Source: Heterobilharzia americana
Taxonomy: Eukaryota > Platyhelminthes > Trematoda > Strigeidida > Schistosomatidae
Assembly: GCA_944470555.2 (NCBI GenBank)
Contig: OX104130.1
Coordinates: 3,038,001 to 3,102,000 of the forward strand
Direction: 5' to 3'
DNA: 64,000 nucleotides
Below are positions 21,835 to 32,439 of this stretch, one piece after another (the first letter of the stretch is position 1; each line of letters opens with the position of its first letter). The notes under the pieces are model-generated. The model did not search any database, was not told where the DNA came from, and worked only from the letters and a program-made list of their open reading frames with translations. A program made the translations under genes and the position numbers.

Positions 21835-21990
21835 CTGACAATGGAATCCAGGATGAGTACTTCATCCTGTTTAGGAACCATTCATCAGCAGGATGTACCT
21901 GAACTTCAGTGAGTAGTGATGGTGGTTACAACGAAACTTGAATGCAGAACCTATCGCTTCAAACCCCAGAGTGTTATCGTGGCATACGAA
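21835..21990 (-). mobile_element. SINE-A, near-intact hammerhead
   Basis: The complement (about 21843-21900) reads CATCCTG-CTGATGA-ATGGTTCCTAAACAGGAT-GAAG-TACTCATC-CTGGATTCC. CTGATGA is intact and stem I mostly pairs, but GAAA is GAAG and stem II has extra bases. The head lies at 21905-21985. Confidence 0.75.
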
Positions 21991-22029
21991 GTGATGGATG
22001 CTGAGTTTAACTGTCAGTGATATCATCAT

Positions 22030-22190
22030 CAGTAACTGGAATGCAGCTACTTCTGGCTGATGACTTCTAAATGAAAAAAAACACGCGTCCTAGATTCCAC
22101 TGCTAGCTAACATCTAGCAAATGATATTAGAATCAAACTTGAGACAGCGTTGAGGCATCTTTCCAAGGAGTCCACATACTGAGAGAGAGA
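22030..22190 (+). mobile_element. SINE-A fragment with 3' arm
   Basis: CTGATGA (22057-22063) and ACACGCGTCC, then TAGATTCC are kept. Stem II and the GAAA box are scrambled by an A run. The 3' arm includes GAGACAGCGTTGAGGCATC near 22140-22158. Confidence 0.7.
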
Positions 22191-22194
22191 CCAG

Positions 22195-22590
22195 TCGACT
22201 CAGTATGATAATCAGCCGTGAATTACAAGCTTTAATAAATAATAATTTAACTGTTTTAACAGGTAATTCCAAATTTGTAATACCCAACTACATTGTGGTT
22301 TTGGGATACTGACATGAGTTACAAATTAGTTACAAATCACATCTATGATCCCCTTTGCTAATTGGAGCCTCTTGAAAAGCCAGTACGATCAGCCATTCGA
22401 TTAGATAATTCACTATTGAAGTGTTATGGTTGGATTTTGATAGTGGGAAGCTGTAGGCTGAAATTTGACCATGTATGCCAATCCCAAGAGACGTTCATCT
22501 CAAATGCCCATGAAAGCAGTGTAGCTGCGCCTCACTCCTGCTGTCCAATTAGCCTACAGCATCTATCCGGTCACGTAGTATGATAAATTC
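22195..22590. other. unassigned
   Basis: No support for a gene. Open frames lack motifs. Confidence 0.35.
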
Positions 22591-22596
22591 GTCTGG

Positions 22597-23060
22597 TTGC
22601 AAATATCTCAAACACCCGATTCTGTCTATTCAGTTAAAACGCTGATCTTCCAAGTGATTCATCTCAGATATACTTGTTACGTCTCATATACTCAGTCCAC
22701 CTACCCATACAATGAGTCACGCAATTCGGCCCTTCTCCACAACCGCATGCAACAGAACATGCTGTCTAGTGTTCACTCTCCATATACATTTTAGATGATC
22801 GAATTCACCTGCGTGTACACAACTAAATCACCACCTGACCACAATGCACCATAATTTATGAAAATGAAACAGACGATTTCAAGGACAATAATTGATTTGT
22901 TTCACTCATTATGAAGTGTTTACTTTGAAACCACTACAAGTCATGGAGAAATAGATGAGGAAGGGGTCAATCGAAACCTCTTAAACCAATGTTACCATTA
23001 ATCAAGTCATAAGTAGAATGACACTTCTTATCTGAAATTCACGTTCCCCCTTTTTGGCTG
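22597..23060. repeat. dispersed repeat E, copy 1
   Basis: Shares ordered words with 24370-24760 and 46960-47420: CGCTGA, then CTCGGCCCT or TTCGGCCCT, AACCGCAT, ATGAAAC, GATTTCA and AATGTTACC. Non-coding. Class unknown. Confidence 0.55.
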
Positions 23061-23069
23061 GTATAACAT

Positions 23070-23595
23070 ACAGGAAATCAGCTGTTGTGTTAGTTTCAAC
23101 ACCTTAGGTGTTTTGAAAACTGATCTTCTGTCAAATGAGTTGGAATACGCTGGTGGTTATTAGTTTTCCCCACTTATACACGACCTAATATTTATCTTGA
23201 AGGGAGAGGGTGGAAAGGTTTTTCAAAAACCCAGGAAAAATAACTGACCATTCATTTAGCTAAATTAATCAGCCTTTTCTATACTGTCTTACTGTGTTGA
23301 AGAAATAGCAAATGACTTCAATATTTTCTCTCATAATTTTGGAAGTTTCGATTGCCGTGACCTGAATGTGGGGAAGCTAGTGGTACCTGGAGTCAATGTC
23401 CAATGGACCATGTCATTCAGAGCAGTAGGTATCTTTCCGTTCTAATTTGTGTTAAAGCTGACTCTTGGGAATAGTTATAAAATACACCCAGATATAAGGA
23501 GCTCCATCCAACACAGTGCAGCCTATGTGAAGTCATGACTGCTGGGCAAAAGAGTCGGATGTGACGACGGTTAAGCAACGATGGCATTTGATGAA
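23070..23595. other. unassigned
   Basis: Nothing recognised. Confidence 0.35.
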
Positions 23596-23599
23596 GGTT

Positions 23600-23765
23600 G
23601 CATTGTGCCGTGAATTGACTGAAGTAGGGAAGCGTGGACCACTAGGCTTCTACAAGTTGACCCAGTGGTAATACCCTGGCCGCAGAAGCAGGAGGTCTTT
23701 GGTTCGAACCTGGCGGGGTCATGATGACTATTACTGAAGGACCTGTGATTAATTTCCAAGCTGTT
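23600..23765 (+). mobile_element. SINE-B head, hammerhead lost
   Basis: CCCAGTGGTAATA (A-box-like), CTTTGGTTCGAACCTGGCGG (B box, near 23698-23717) and GGGTCATGATGACTATTACTG mark the head. The hammerhead is deleted, leaving only GAAGGACCTGTGA-like remnants. Confidence 0.6.
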
Positions 23766-23769
23766 CACC

Positions 23770-24365
23770 TAGAACAAATTAGATTTCACCTGACTGGATG
23801 GCAGTAAAATTGATCATTTAAACTGGTATTTGTCAACATTTTTATCGATTACTTATGATTAAGGGGAAAAATGATGCCTTTGACCTGATTTAAAGTTAAG
23901 ACAGGGCCATTCAAAGTAATAAATCATTTAGTTTAGTGTTGGGCTAACGTCTTTCTCAGTTTTATTTTATTTTGAAGGTTATTTTGGGCACATTGTTTAG
24001 TATCACGCCTTTTAAAGATGTAAAACTTTTGTACAGACTGTAAGAGATAAAGGTTATCTATAAGACAAGATTAGGCTATTTTCTACCTGATCTGTTATAT
24101 TACTGGGCAAACAGAATGTCGATTGAACGATAAAGTACTGTTGTAACGGCTAAATAAACTGATAAACTTGGTTTATGGAATTGATGCTGATGATAGTAAA
24201 GTATAATTCTACTATCATCACTCGATCATGACTTTCGAAACGTCTTGCTGTCTGAATGTTTTCACACTTTGTTATACCCCCCCAGACTCTCTGGGTTTGA
24301 AAATGGACTAAACACGAGATGAGATCCCCACTGTTGTTGTAGCTTTGTCTGGTCGCACAGTCTTA
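23770..24365. other. unassigned
   Basis: No gene seen. Contains a short run of C near 24280-24285. Confidence 0.35.
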
Positions 24366-24369
24366 AACA

Positions 24370-24760
24370 TGCGATTCTGCCGATTCGTCTCAGCGCTGAC
24401 CTTACATGTGGTTCTTCTAGAATATACTCACCCACTTTCGTAAAGTCAGTCAGCTTACACAATTAGTTACACAACTCGGCCCTCCCAGGTAACCGCATAC
24501 AACAGAGTATAAAGTCTGATGCTTATGGTTCATATCTATTTGAGCGATATGATCCATCTATGAATATACAGTTAAATTACCTAGTTACAACGTATCATTA
24601 TTTATGGAGGTGAGACAACCGATTTTCAGTACATAAAAATGAGATAGTGCACAATAATAGATTGGTTTCACGCAACATACGGCGGTTATTTCCAAAATAT
24701 AGGTCACAAATAAAAAATGATTAAGGGTTTATTCTAGAGATCTTGAATCTAATGAGCTAT
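24370..24760. repeat. dispersed repeat E, copy 2
   Basis: Matches copy 1 in word order (CAGCGCTGACCTTACA, ACACAACTCGGCCCTCC, AACCGCATACAACAGA, AACAATGTTGCCGTTAAT). Grades into a SINE-C fragment. Confidence 0.55.
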
Positions 24761-24900
24761 ACAACAATGTTGCCGTTAATTGATAGAGGTAATCAGCAGG
24801 AAGCCTTGCACCGAGTTTTCGCACTTTACGGAACTGATATCCTGTCTGAGATTAAAACCCATGCCACCCACTTCTGCAGTAAGAGCTATTTGGGCTGTGA
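24745..24900 (-). mobile_element. SINE-C, hammerhead truncated
   Basis: GTAATCAGCAGGAAGCCTTG is the family's 3' side on the complement. The hammerhead is deleted within stem II, leaving GTGC-GAAAA-CTCGGTGC. Head words ACTGATATCCTGTCTGAG follow. Confidence 0.6.
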
Positions 24901-24904
24901 CTGA

Positions 24905-25390
24905 CTTCCTTTAGGACTGGATTAGGCACATTAGGCACTTCAGGGTAACCAATCAAAATGTAACGATCACTTGAGTTCCACAAGTAATATTTTAAGAATA
25001 AATAAGGTCAAATATAAACCGTGGTATCCTGTTTGTATTCAGATGATGGAATATACCTTACTGCAAGTTTTTCAGGTGGCGCCAAGCCATATATTGATGA
25101 TCTAAACATGCAAACTGTGAAGTGAAAGAGTGCGAATGTACCATTTCTTGAAGGTAAACATTGGAGAAACTTTTCAGAGGTATGCTGATCAATACTACGT
25201 ATCTACAGATAGTTTTGTAGAATTTTAATGTCAAAAAACTGAGAATTCTAGGCATACATCAGGTTTTTCTGGCTTGTCTTTTCTAGAGAAAAATTCATCT
25301 TTCTTGATTTCGCATTCATAAACAGTTACTAGAGTGGATTGTTCAAATCAGTTTGTCATACGGTCTCTTTCTGTTACCTTCATTTAATTC
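24905..25390. other. unassigned
   Basis: No gene or repeat recognised. Confidence 0.35.
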
Positions 25391-25394
25391 ATTA

Positions 25395-25562
25395 TACAAG
25401 GGAAATACATACCTTTCCGAAAAAACCCAAAGCGTTGACTGCGGCACTTGCAGATCCTGGGTTCAACCCCTGGTGAGGTGGGGTCACGAGATCTTACTAT
25501 TGAGGAGTCCCAATGCTAGACGAAACAGGTATCCAGTTCTTCCAGGTTTCCAGTGGTTAATA
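25395..25562 (+). mobile_element. SINE-B with near-intact hammerhead
   Basis: B box GGGTTCAACCCC (25459-25470). The hammerhead (about 25490-25545) reads TTGAGGA (first C changed to T), GTCCCAATGCTAGAC, GAAAC, AGGTATC, CAGTTC. The 3' part (CCAGGTTTCCAGTGGTT) runs straight into a TAA-rich tail. Confidence 0.75.
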
Positions 25563-25564
25563 AT

Positions 25565-27465
25565 AGTAATAATAACTTTATTCCAAGCAATATTTATGAC
25601 AGTATGGAATTCTTAGCATGCAATTTTTCAACAAATTCACTCCTAGAACAATACTTTCAGACGAAACGGTTATTACATCAGAAAGATGTTAATAATTACA
25701 GTATTCAAGGCAATAATGTGAAATAGCCAGCTGGTACTGGATGAGCATCCAGTCCATAATGCAAGGGTAATTTTGGTGGTGGCGGTTCATTCAGACGGTA
25801 CAAAAATCTGCAACTCAAGCTAAGCATTTGACGGATAGAAATATGATTTCCTTTTTCGCACCAAAATATCCATTTTCATATTATGTAACATTTTTTTCTC
25901 TGCTTTGTTATTGACTCGAAAAACGGAGAGTTGGAAACAGTTTAAAAATTCGCCAAAGTAAATGATACGTTCAAAGTACATATTTAAATGATTAAAACAA
26001 ATTGAAAGGAAAGAATCTGATGAAAATTGTTCGATGAATAAATTTGATAGCACAAGGTTCAAACAGGCCCGTATGTCAGTCCATGAGGAATCCCTAACCG
26101 AAAAACAACCCAGTCTGCCGGCATATATAATATGGGCAGCAGATTTATTTAAGGAGTTCAAACGAAACATAATTTATGTTTATGTCAATAGTTAAGTACA
26201 ATAGCACAATCTATAAGCCATAAAATCAATCTTTATTAACACATTACGCGTATACTCTACCAAAAATACTACAATTGTGCTGAATATTGGGCACAGACAC
26301 AGATGTAACCAACTCATAACTGGTTAACTTGCCTGAAATTATTCTAGTCATTCCTGAACTGTTTGTATAGTTGAGTCACTCATTATCCAACAGTCTAATT
26401 GAACCAATCGATCATGGCCTAATAATCTAAACATAAACCAATCAAATTCAAGGTCATTAAGGCATTGAACCTTGTTGTGGATAAAGTAAATGAATAGAAT
26501 ATTGTTAGTACTAGATTCAAATGTATTATTGTATATTTTTAAAAATATTCTAAAGAAATTCTTCTTTAACACCGCAGAAGTGCCTATTTTTTGCGAGTAT
26601 ATTTCTACTGGCGGCAAAATAATAGTCGTAAAAATAGCCTGATAAATTAGGTGAGGAATACAATGGTATGAACAAAGTATTTAAGTAATACCACTATATA
26701 TGTATATATGATGTAACAAAGAAGAGCGGAAATGTGGCCAGAGAACTTTGGGTGAATGGAATTCCGCCGAAATGACATTTATGTCTGTTATACAGTTACC
26801 AGCTCAGAGTTACTTGTCTACAATTTACGCTTATGTTATCCCATGCCATATATATATATATATATAAAAGCATACACAGACGTACACTATACTGAGACAA
26901 TCATGATGATTTTCTGATCCCAGTAACTTGACAAAACTAAAATGATGCTAGTGAATTTCAGCGTAATATTTTTTTTAATTATTACCAAAGTAGACTAGTT
27001 ATTTGATAATAGATTTCATTCTTGTTTTCGGCTTCGGTAAAATCAAAAATCTTTGTTGTTGAATAGCTTTCGATGTGATTTAATGGCTATATTTAATTAG
27101 TCTGAGTGTTTACGAATACAGAGATGGTGATAACTTTTTTATACTGGAAGTATATTTTTAGTCTGTTAGAGGTTATGGAGTGTGTAATTTAGACTGCTAC
27201 TATTGATCGATATTTAAATAGATAAGGTGTGATGTCAACCCGCCTAAAGGTTGACATACAAACATTAACGATGTAAGACGCGATATAACTGCACATTGGA
27301 TCACGTCACCATATGGCCAAATTGAAGAGGAAGGCGAGAAGAGACAGTGGAGGGAAATGAATGTATTAGTAGCAACTATTGTAAAAGCCGTAAGATATGA
27401 GGACAAAAATAGGCAATATGATGATGGTTAGCAACAGACGAACATGGTTTATCAAAGTTTGACAT
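25565..27465. other. unassigned AT-rich region
   Basis: Two minus-strand open frames (25820-26170 and 26348-26617) are AT-biased and show no family motifs, so I do not call them genes. A short (TA)n tract lies at 26848-26866. Confidence 0.35.
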
Positions 27466-27469
27466 TCCA

Positions 27470-27705
27470 ACAGTGTTTTTTAAACCATTTAAGTACATGT
27501 TATCCCACGCTCAACTGCATGGGTCGATTAATCCTTCCCATGTATGTTTGACCACACACATGTGCAAACTGGTAAACACAATGGGCTGTGACATAATTAT
27601 TCATGTAGTGTTCAGGTTTGTGGTGTTTATTCCACAATGATAAGATTAGCTGCATAATATGTTTTCCTAGTGGCTGATGATAGCCTTCGTCTGAAGATTA
27701 TACCA
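27470..27705 (-). repeat. repeat shared with the PLE flank at 60.3 kb
   Basis: The words TTTAAGTACATG, CACACATGTGCAAACTGG, TAAACACAATGG, TTCATGTAGTGTT match 60285-60430 in order. Probably the non-coding 3' part of a PLE. Orientation is inferred from the PLE at 60.7-61.7 kb. Confidence 0.5.
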
Positions 27706-27871
27706 ATCGACTCCAACCCGCCCCTTGTATCCTAGATTGGTCTGGACACTCTTCTTAGGAACCCCGCATAGATTTAGTCTTCATGTTATCTGACTTCTAC
27801 ATCAGTTTGCAACTGAGAGAATCTTCTACCAAGAAACCAAATAAATTAAATTACAAAATATAAGCAATTAA

Positions 27872-27950
27872 AATTTGGACTGCAACCGGATTCTAACCAG
27901 CGACCACCGGGTTTCCGGCCAGATGCTCTACCAACTCACCTACGAGGAAG
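27872..27950 (-). mobile_element. SINE-D head, left half of an inverted pair
   Basis: The complement reads CGTAGGTGAGTTGGTAGAGC, CCGGAAACCCGGTGGTCGC, then TGGTTAGAATCCGG (B box with one change). It faces the next copy within a few bases. Confidence 0.8.
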
Positions 27951-28105
27951 GTCATCGGGCCAGAACTCCAGTGGTCGCCGGTTCGAATCCGGCAGTGGTC
28001 CAAAGTTTCATTTCACCTTCAATCACCATACGGTATCAATACTAGTCCTCCAAACCATGGCTACCTCAGATAGTTGAAATGATAGTCTTTGAGGATGTTA
28101 CTGAA
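27951..28105 (+). mobile_element. SINE-D 3' half, right half of an inverted pair
   Basis: GTGGTCGCCGGTTCGAATCC (perfect B box) is followed by CATTTCACCTTCAATCACC, GTATCAATACTAGTC and CCAAACCATGGCTACC. The A box half is missing. Confidence 0.8.
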
Positions 28106-28109
28106 GTGA

Positions 28110-28735
28110 ACTAATGATGAATGTTTCAACTCTTTGAGATTCAATATCTGGGATACGAACCTTACTACGGTTTAGCTAGAAACAGGATATAATGGTTTCT
28201 TTACAACAGCTTAAACCTGGCTGTCATCTTGATGCGTTCAATCAGTTTAAACAAAGGAATCAACCTCTATAACGAATCGACATCTGACGTAGGAACTACT
28301 GAAATCTAAGTATTAATGGATAGCAGTTTCATCGCAATTCGAAATTCATTACTAGTAATCAGCTACAGTTATGAGACTTAGATGATTTCAATTCCATCTG
28401 AAGTTGCGGTGTACAGTGTTTAGAAGCTCTATGCTAAACTGAAGCAGCGTTTTCTCACCTTGTATCAATACTTGAGGCAAAAAGGTTTAGAATCATTTTG
28501 TTTTCTACCATACCGTATTATTTGATAAATTGGTTCAGCCTGACTGTAAAGTTAGCGATGTTTTTGTTTCAAATAGTATGATTATGGAAATGTCAAGTTT
28601 TAACGTACTTAGACACAGTAGGAAACATTCAGGTGTTCACCTTTTATGTCAGCCTATTTTACATACCTTCTTAAGTGGTCAGCAATTACATCCCTCTCTC
28701 ATTTGGAAATGGAGACCAATAACTTTACATCTCCC
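28110..28735. other. unassigned
   Basis: Nothing recognised upstream of the LINE fragment. A 102-residue open frame starting at 28530 is real only in its last third, which belongs to that element. Confidence 0.35.
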
Positions 28736-28739
28736 AGGG

Positions 28740-29155
28740 GATACGAAACCCATTGGCACAGTAACACACTTTCTGCGACTTCGTAGCATTGCTCATGTTT
28801 TTTGGCACCACCACATGAGCAACACTGAGGTCAGGTGAAGGATACTAGGCTAGATAGGCAAGTCGGTTCATGAGGCTATGAACGTTCATCGACTGAGATG
28901 GCTTAGACAAATACTATGCATGCTGAACTATCCACCGTCATACTACAGGAAGTTAGATTAGATTGGAACAGGGCTCATGGTGGCCATATGAAATATGTGA
29001 CTGTTGGTCTGAGCCATGTAGGGAGATGTAGAGTACCTGGCTGGGGTCCCCGAGACGATAGGAATCAGTGGTTAAGGACTCTTGGTGACATGGCTGAAGG
29101 TCGGTTACAGTGGTGCAGATGTATTCACTCTATGACATCTTCTGAAGCTTGAATA
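28740..29155 (+). mobile_element. non-LTR retrotransposon, RT C-terminal fragment
   Basis: Plus-strand frames read R-S-I-A-H-V-F-W-H-H-H-M-S-N-T-E-V-R, then V-H-R-L-R-W-L. A later frame gives V-G-R-C-R-V-P-G-W-G-P-R-D-D-R-N-Q-W, then G-D-M-A-E-G-R-L-Q-W. This is the same C-terminal region as at 9.9-10.2 kb. Interrupted by stops and frameshifts and cut off before the 3' UTR. Confidence 0.75.
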
Positions 29156-29339
29156 TTCACACCAGGCATTTTGTAATCGTTTATTCTCTCGTTTTGATGT
29201 CACTCTTCTTCTACCCACCCGTTCTTTGTGTAGTACTGTGAAGTATGTCAAGCTGAACCAGCAGTACACTAGTGTGCGAGGTTCTACGTTGATTCTGTGT
29301 CTTTCTGTCTGTCTGATATACAGATACAAAAGATCCTAA

Positions 29340-29610
29340 TAAACAGGTATTTTATCAGACCTTGTTTACATTTCATGGGACACAATCTGTGAACATTCAG
29401 ATATTATCCTGTCCATGTAGGCTTTTGTGTAAACTGACCGTCTTGTTGAACCATCTTCCCTCCAACTTAGGAGTAAATCCGAGAATTGGAGATGACTGAT
29501 ATTTCCCTCCTTGTATGTTAGGCTGATGTGATTTTGTACAGTGTTAAATTTTTCATATCTCCATGTTGTCGTGGACATACCACTTGTCGACAAGAAGTTC
29601 AGCCATCAAA
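29340..29610 (-). mobile_element. Penelope-like element, post-RT fragment
   Basis: The minus-strand frame reads F-S-D-L-L-L-S-W-R-E-D-G-S-T-R-R-S-V-Y-T-K-A, matching the PLE 'FLDVLLTRREDGS..RSVYRKPTW' region. The next segment (M-D-R-I-I-S-E-C) corresponds to the tryptophan-containing part in a shifted frame. Isolated fragment. Confidence 0.65.
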
Positions 29611-29724
29611 TATCCGTCTAGCCTTTTAATATGCACAGAACTACTCACAGATTTCCGTTTCGATTTTGAAGACAATATTTAGTACACTACACTTATAATT
29701 TCAATAAAACTACTAAGAAAATCT

Positions 29725-30035
29725 GGAACTCGAACCCAGCGTATACCGCTTCAAATGCCAAAGTGTTACCCACTCAGCGATTGAGGTATGAAAGCCACCA
29801 CTGTTGTGACGGGTGTCATTTGATGTTATTTGGTGCTTGCGATTTCCCGTTACTATAGTCAGTCGAACTGGTCGGCTTCTGTTGTTAGATGGGGTTCTAT
29901 GCAGACGCCTCAATACTGCGTGAATATTCACTATATTATGGCTTACCCGGTGGCCAGCAGTAGAGTCCAGGATGCACGTTTCTTCTCATTTTGAACTCAC
30001 TCCTGAACTAGATGAAGCTGCATCCCAACGGGTGA
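29725..30035 (-). mobile_element. SINE-A, head plus hammerhead in two pieces
   Basis: The tRNA-like head lies at 29728-29800 (GAACTCGAACCCAG). The upstream arm is at 29800-29945. A second copy's hammerhead follows at about 29955-30030 (complement: AGTGAGTTCAAAATGAGAAG, GAAAC, GTGCATCCTGG). That one carries the ACTCACTC insertion described under findings. CTGATGA is lost. Confidence 0.65.
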
Positions 30036-30044
30036 TAGTCACGT

Positions 30045-30205
30045 CTTATGCAACATGTATCAGCTGAAGAGTCCAAAATGGGATAAAACGTGCCACCTAG
30101 ACTCTACGACTAGCCATCTCCAAGGGACTCATAACATAATGAATTTTCAGTTAATATCAAGACATCTACATAGGAGTTCATCTACCAACAGATGTTGGGC
30201 AATTT
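30045..30205 (+). mobile_element. SINE-A fragment, right half of an inverted pair
   Basis: TATCAG-CTGAAGA-GTCCAAAATGGGAT-AAAAC-GTGCCAC-CTAGACTC. CTGANGA is intact, GAAAC is AAAAC and the GTC triplet is lost. The 3' arm words AGACATCTACATAGGAG, GATCCAGTATAACAG follow. Confidence 0.7.
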
Positions 30206-30209
30206 GATC

Positions 30210-30635
30210 CAGTATAACAGCAACGGAAGATCACAAGTACCAAGGATTTTTTGACGTGTACTTGTTGCTGGAAGTTTGCTAGGCATTGAAGAAATAAACT
30301 CATCAGATATTTAAAATTGTGGAGGGTGAGGTAGATTACTTAGTGAATTAAAATTTCACAAGCCATAGATGCGATTTACACACATTACTTAGGTTCTCAG
30401 ATAGTCTTAGGGCAGTGATCCGCTTTTATGGAGTATCGTTTCTAAGAAATATAAGCAAACTATAGTTTAGGTGAGTGATTTTCGTTGTGTTACCTTCCCC
30501 TAGCTGGATGATATACCCGTAAAACTTCCATACTCTTTCTAGATAATTTAATTAGTACTAACTTAGGTCTGAAGTAAGGTATTAGGATTTGTATTGATTG
30601 GTCACAGGAGAGTAATCAATTTCTTGTTATTTAGT
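30210..30635. other. unassigned
   Basis: Nothing recognised. Confidence 0.35.
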
Positions 30636-30639
30636 CCTG

Positions 30640-30835
30640 AGTGCGGAACGAATGCTATCGGTCATATTTCCAGTGTGGTCACCAATCTAAGAGATTCAGT
30701 ATCACTTAACCGGGGTTCGAATCTCAGTCAGGACATCAGTTTCATCGAGGTTGCGGATACGCTTTGATGACGAGCGCCAACAAGTACGAAACCTAGGTCC
30801 AGCGCTCCTGCCGATTACCTCTAACCAACTAATAC
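30640..30835 (+). mobile_element. SINE-C with near-intact hammerhead
   Basis: B box GGGGTTCGAATCTC (30713-30726), then GTCAGGACATCAGTTTC, then a hammerhead: stem I GCTTTG with CAGCGC, ATGACGA at 30767-30773 (C changed to A), GCGCCAACAAGTAC, GAAA at 30788-30791, perfect stem III ACCTAGGT, GTC at 30797-30799. The tail CTCCTGCCGATTACCTC matches the other C copies. Confidence 0.75.
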
Positions 30836-30889
30836 TTACTATTGGTATTATGATTTCTTCAGGAGTGATTCAATAACTTGGCTTGATGA

Positions 30890-31175
30890 ATTGGTTTGTG
30901 ATCGTTTATTTCCTTTGATGGCCTCTACAGATATCCCTATTGCCTTTTTCTTTGCCCGACTGCTGAGTGAATAAAGTACCAAGCTTCAAGGGATTTTTCG
31001 ATATTCTTTATGTTTCCCGTCTCCAAGATCTCGACATTTTCAAAGTTGAATTCATGTCCATAGGTATTCACATGTATTACTGTGAGCGACGTTTAATAGC
31101 CAACTGATGTTCATGTAAACGAAGGCGAAGAGGGCGACCACTTTGTCCAATGTGGTGTTGTTCAGAATTATTGCA
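30890..31175 (-). mobile_element. Penelope-like element, GIY-YIG domain and C-terminus
   Basis: The minus strand (about 31080-31160) reads H-H-I-G-Q-S-G-R-P-L-R-L-R-L-H-E-H, a PLE-type endonuclease segment. About 30960-31075 then gives Y-G-H-E-F-N-F-E-N-V-E-I-L-E and L-E-A-W, the usual PLE C-terminus. This is the best-kept endonuclease sequence here, but only a fragment. Confidence 0.7.
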
Positions 31176-31179
31176 GTTT

Positions 31180-32145
31180 TTTTCTTTGGTTATTGCATCC
31201 TTCGGTTTTCATAATATTCTTTGTGGAAAATCTGTTCGTTTATGAGACACATCAATTTAATTTTGTTCCTGTAGTCTCTTGTCATAATCTCTTTTTACGG
31301 TAGAACGATTCATTGTGTCTGACTTCTGTGAATAACTTCGTAGTTATTGATGAAGTGAATAGTCGTTCTTCTTTAGAACAGATATCGTTTCACCATACGT
31401 CAGTGTGTGTGTTCTTATCCTCTTTTGAATAAAGTCTGTACACAACTAACCATTTTCAACGTTTTAGTTAACTAGCATCAATCAACAAGTTATTTATGCA
31501 AGGAAATGTTGGAAATAGCTAGTCGTTTTCGATACAACATCAGAATAGACAAGTAATCCATTAGCTACTGTCAACTTCCATGGCAAAGTAGTCATTCCTT
31601 TCATTAAGCTACACACTAATATATACCCACAAGATTGAAATGAACCATGATCGATCAGTGTAGGGAAGAATTTAATCTTCTTCTAATGTCAGTTGACTGA
31701 ATCATTTCAATAGAATCTATGGATAAATGAAATGACTTTCCCTAGATGATGTTCTGACCTTTACTACTACTACTACTACACACACACACATGCACACTTT
31801 CTGTCTCTGTGTCATTCATATTTATCATTACGCTATACAGAAATGGCATTTAAATCAACTAGTCAAGAGGAATTCCTTATCAGATGGGTTATATCTGCAA
31901 CTGATCAATAAATATGCATACAATAGTTCCATTTGTTTAACTGCTTCCTCTTCATAAAAAACCAACCCATACAGATGGAAAATTACATCATTTAATGAAA
32001 TAGGAAAACAAAAAAATATAGAACAATGTAACCTTACACTGATAGGATTACATTAAAATAGGATAGATAAACAGTTTAGAGTAGACAAAATTATTTAATG
32101 CAGTTGATCTGATTTCCTTTTTATAACTAACTCTAGAATGATAAT
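31180..32145. other. unassigned; contains (ACT)n(AC)n
   Basis: 31180-31440 may be more of the same PLE but is too decayed to assign. A compound ACT/AC microsatellite lies at about 31759-31792. Confidence 0.35.
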
Positions 32146-32149
32146 TCAC

Positions 32150-32435
32150 TTGGTTGTAGCTAGTAGAGAGGCGCGTCTCGTATTATTTCGGTTATGTTTG
32201 AAGCAATAGGTATGAGGTTCAAGTCTCAGTGGGAACGATATCAGTCACTGGAGTGAAGGTACATTCACCTGACAAGTCACAAATGGGATGAAACGACTAG
32301 GTAAATTATCATGATAAGTATTGAAGCAATATCAAGGCATACAGTAGCAGCTCATATGTCAATAGAGGTCGAACAATTAGATCCAGTGTAATAACGGAGA
32401 ATTACAATCATATCTATAAATAGTGATAACCCCAA
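32150..32435 (+). mobile_element. SINE-A with 3' arm, hammerhead truncated
   Basis: Head: TTTGAAGCAATAGGTATGAG, TTCAAGTCTCAGTGGGAAC. The hammerhead keeps CTGACAA, GTCACAAATGGGAT and GAAAC, then breaks off before the cleavage triplet. The 3' arm continues to about 32435 (AATATCAAGGCATACAGTAG, TCGAACAATTAGATCCAG), showing the unit order head, hammerhead, arm. Confidence 0.75.
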
Positions 32436-32439
32436 AAAT

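Noticed and set aside
25820..26617. Minus-strand frames of 116 and 89 residues as host genes
   Set aside because: Composition is AT-driven (F, N, I, K, L, S), there are no motifs, and no convincing splice or homology signal was seen.
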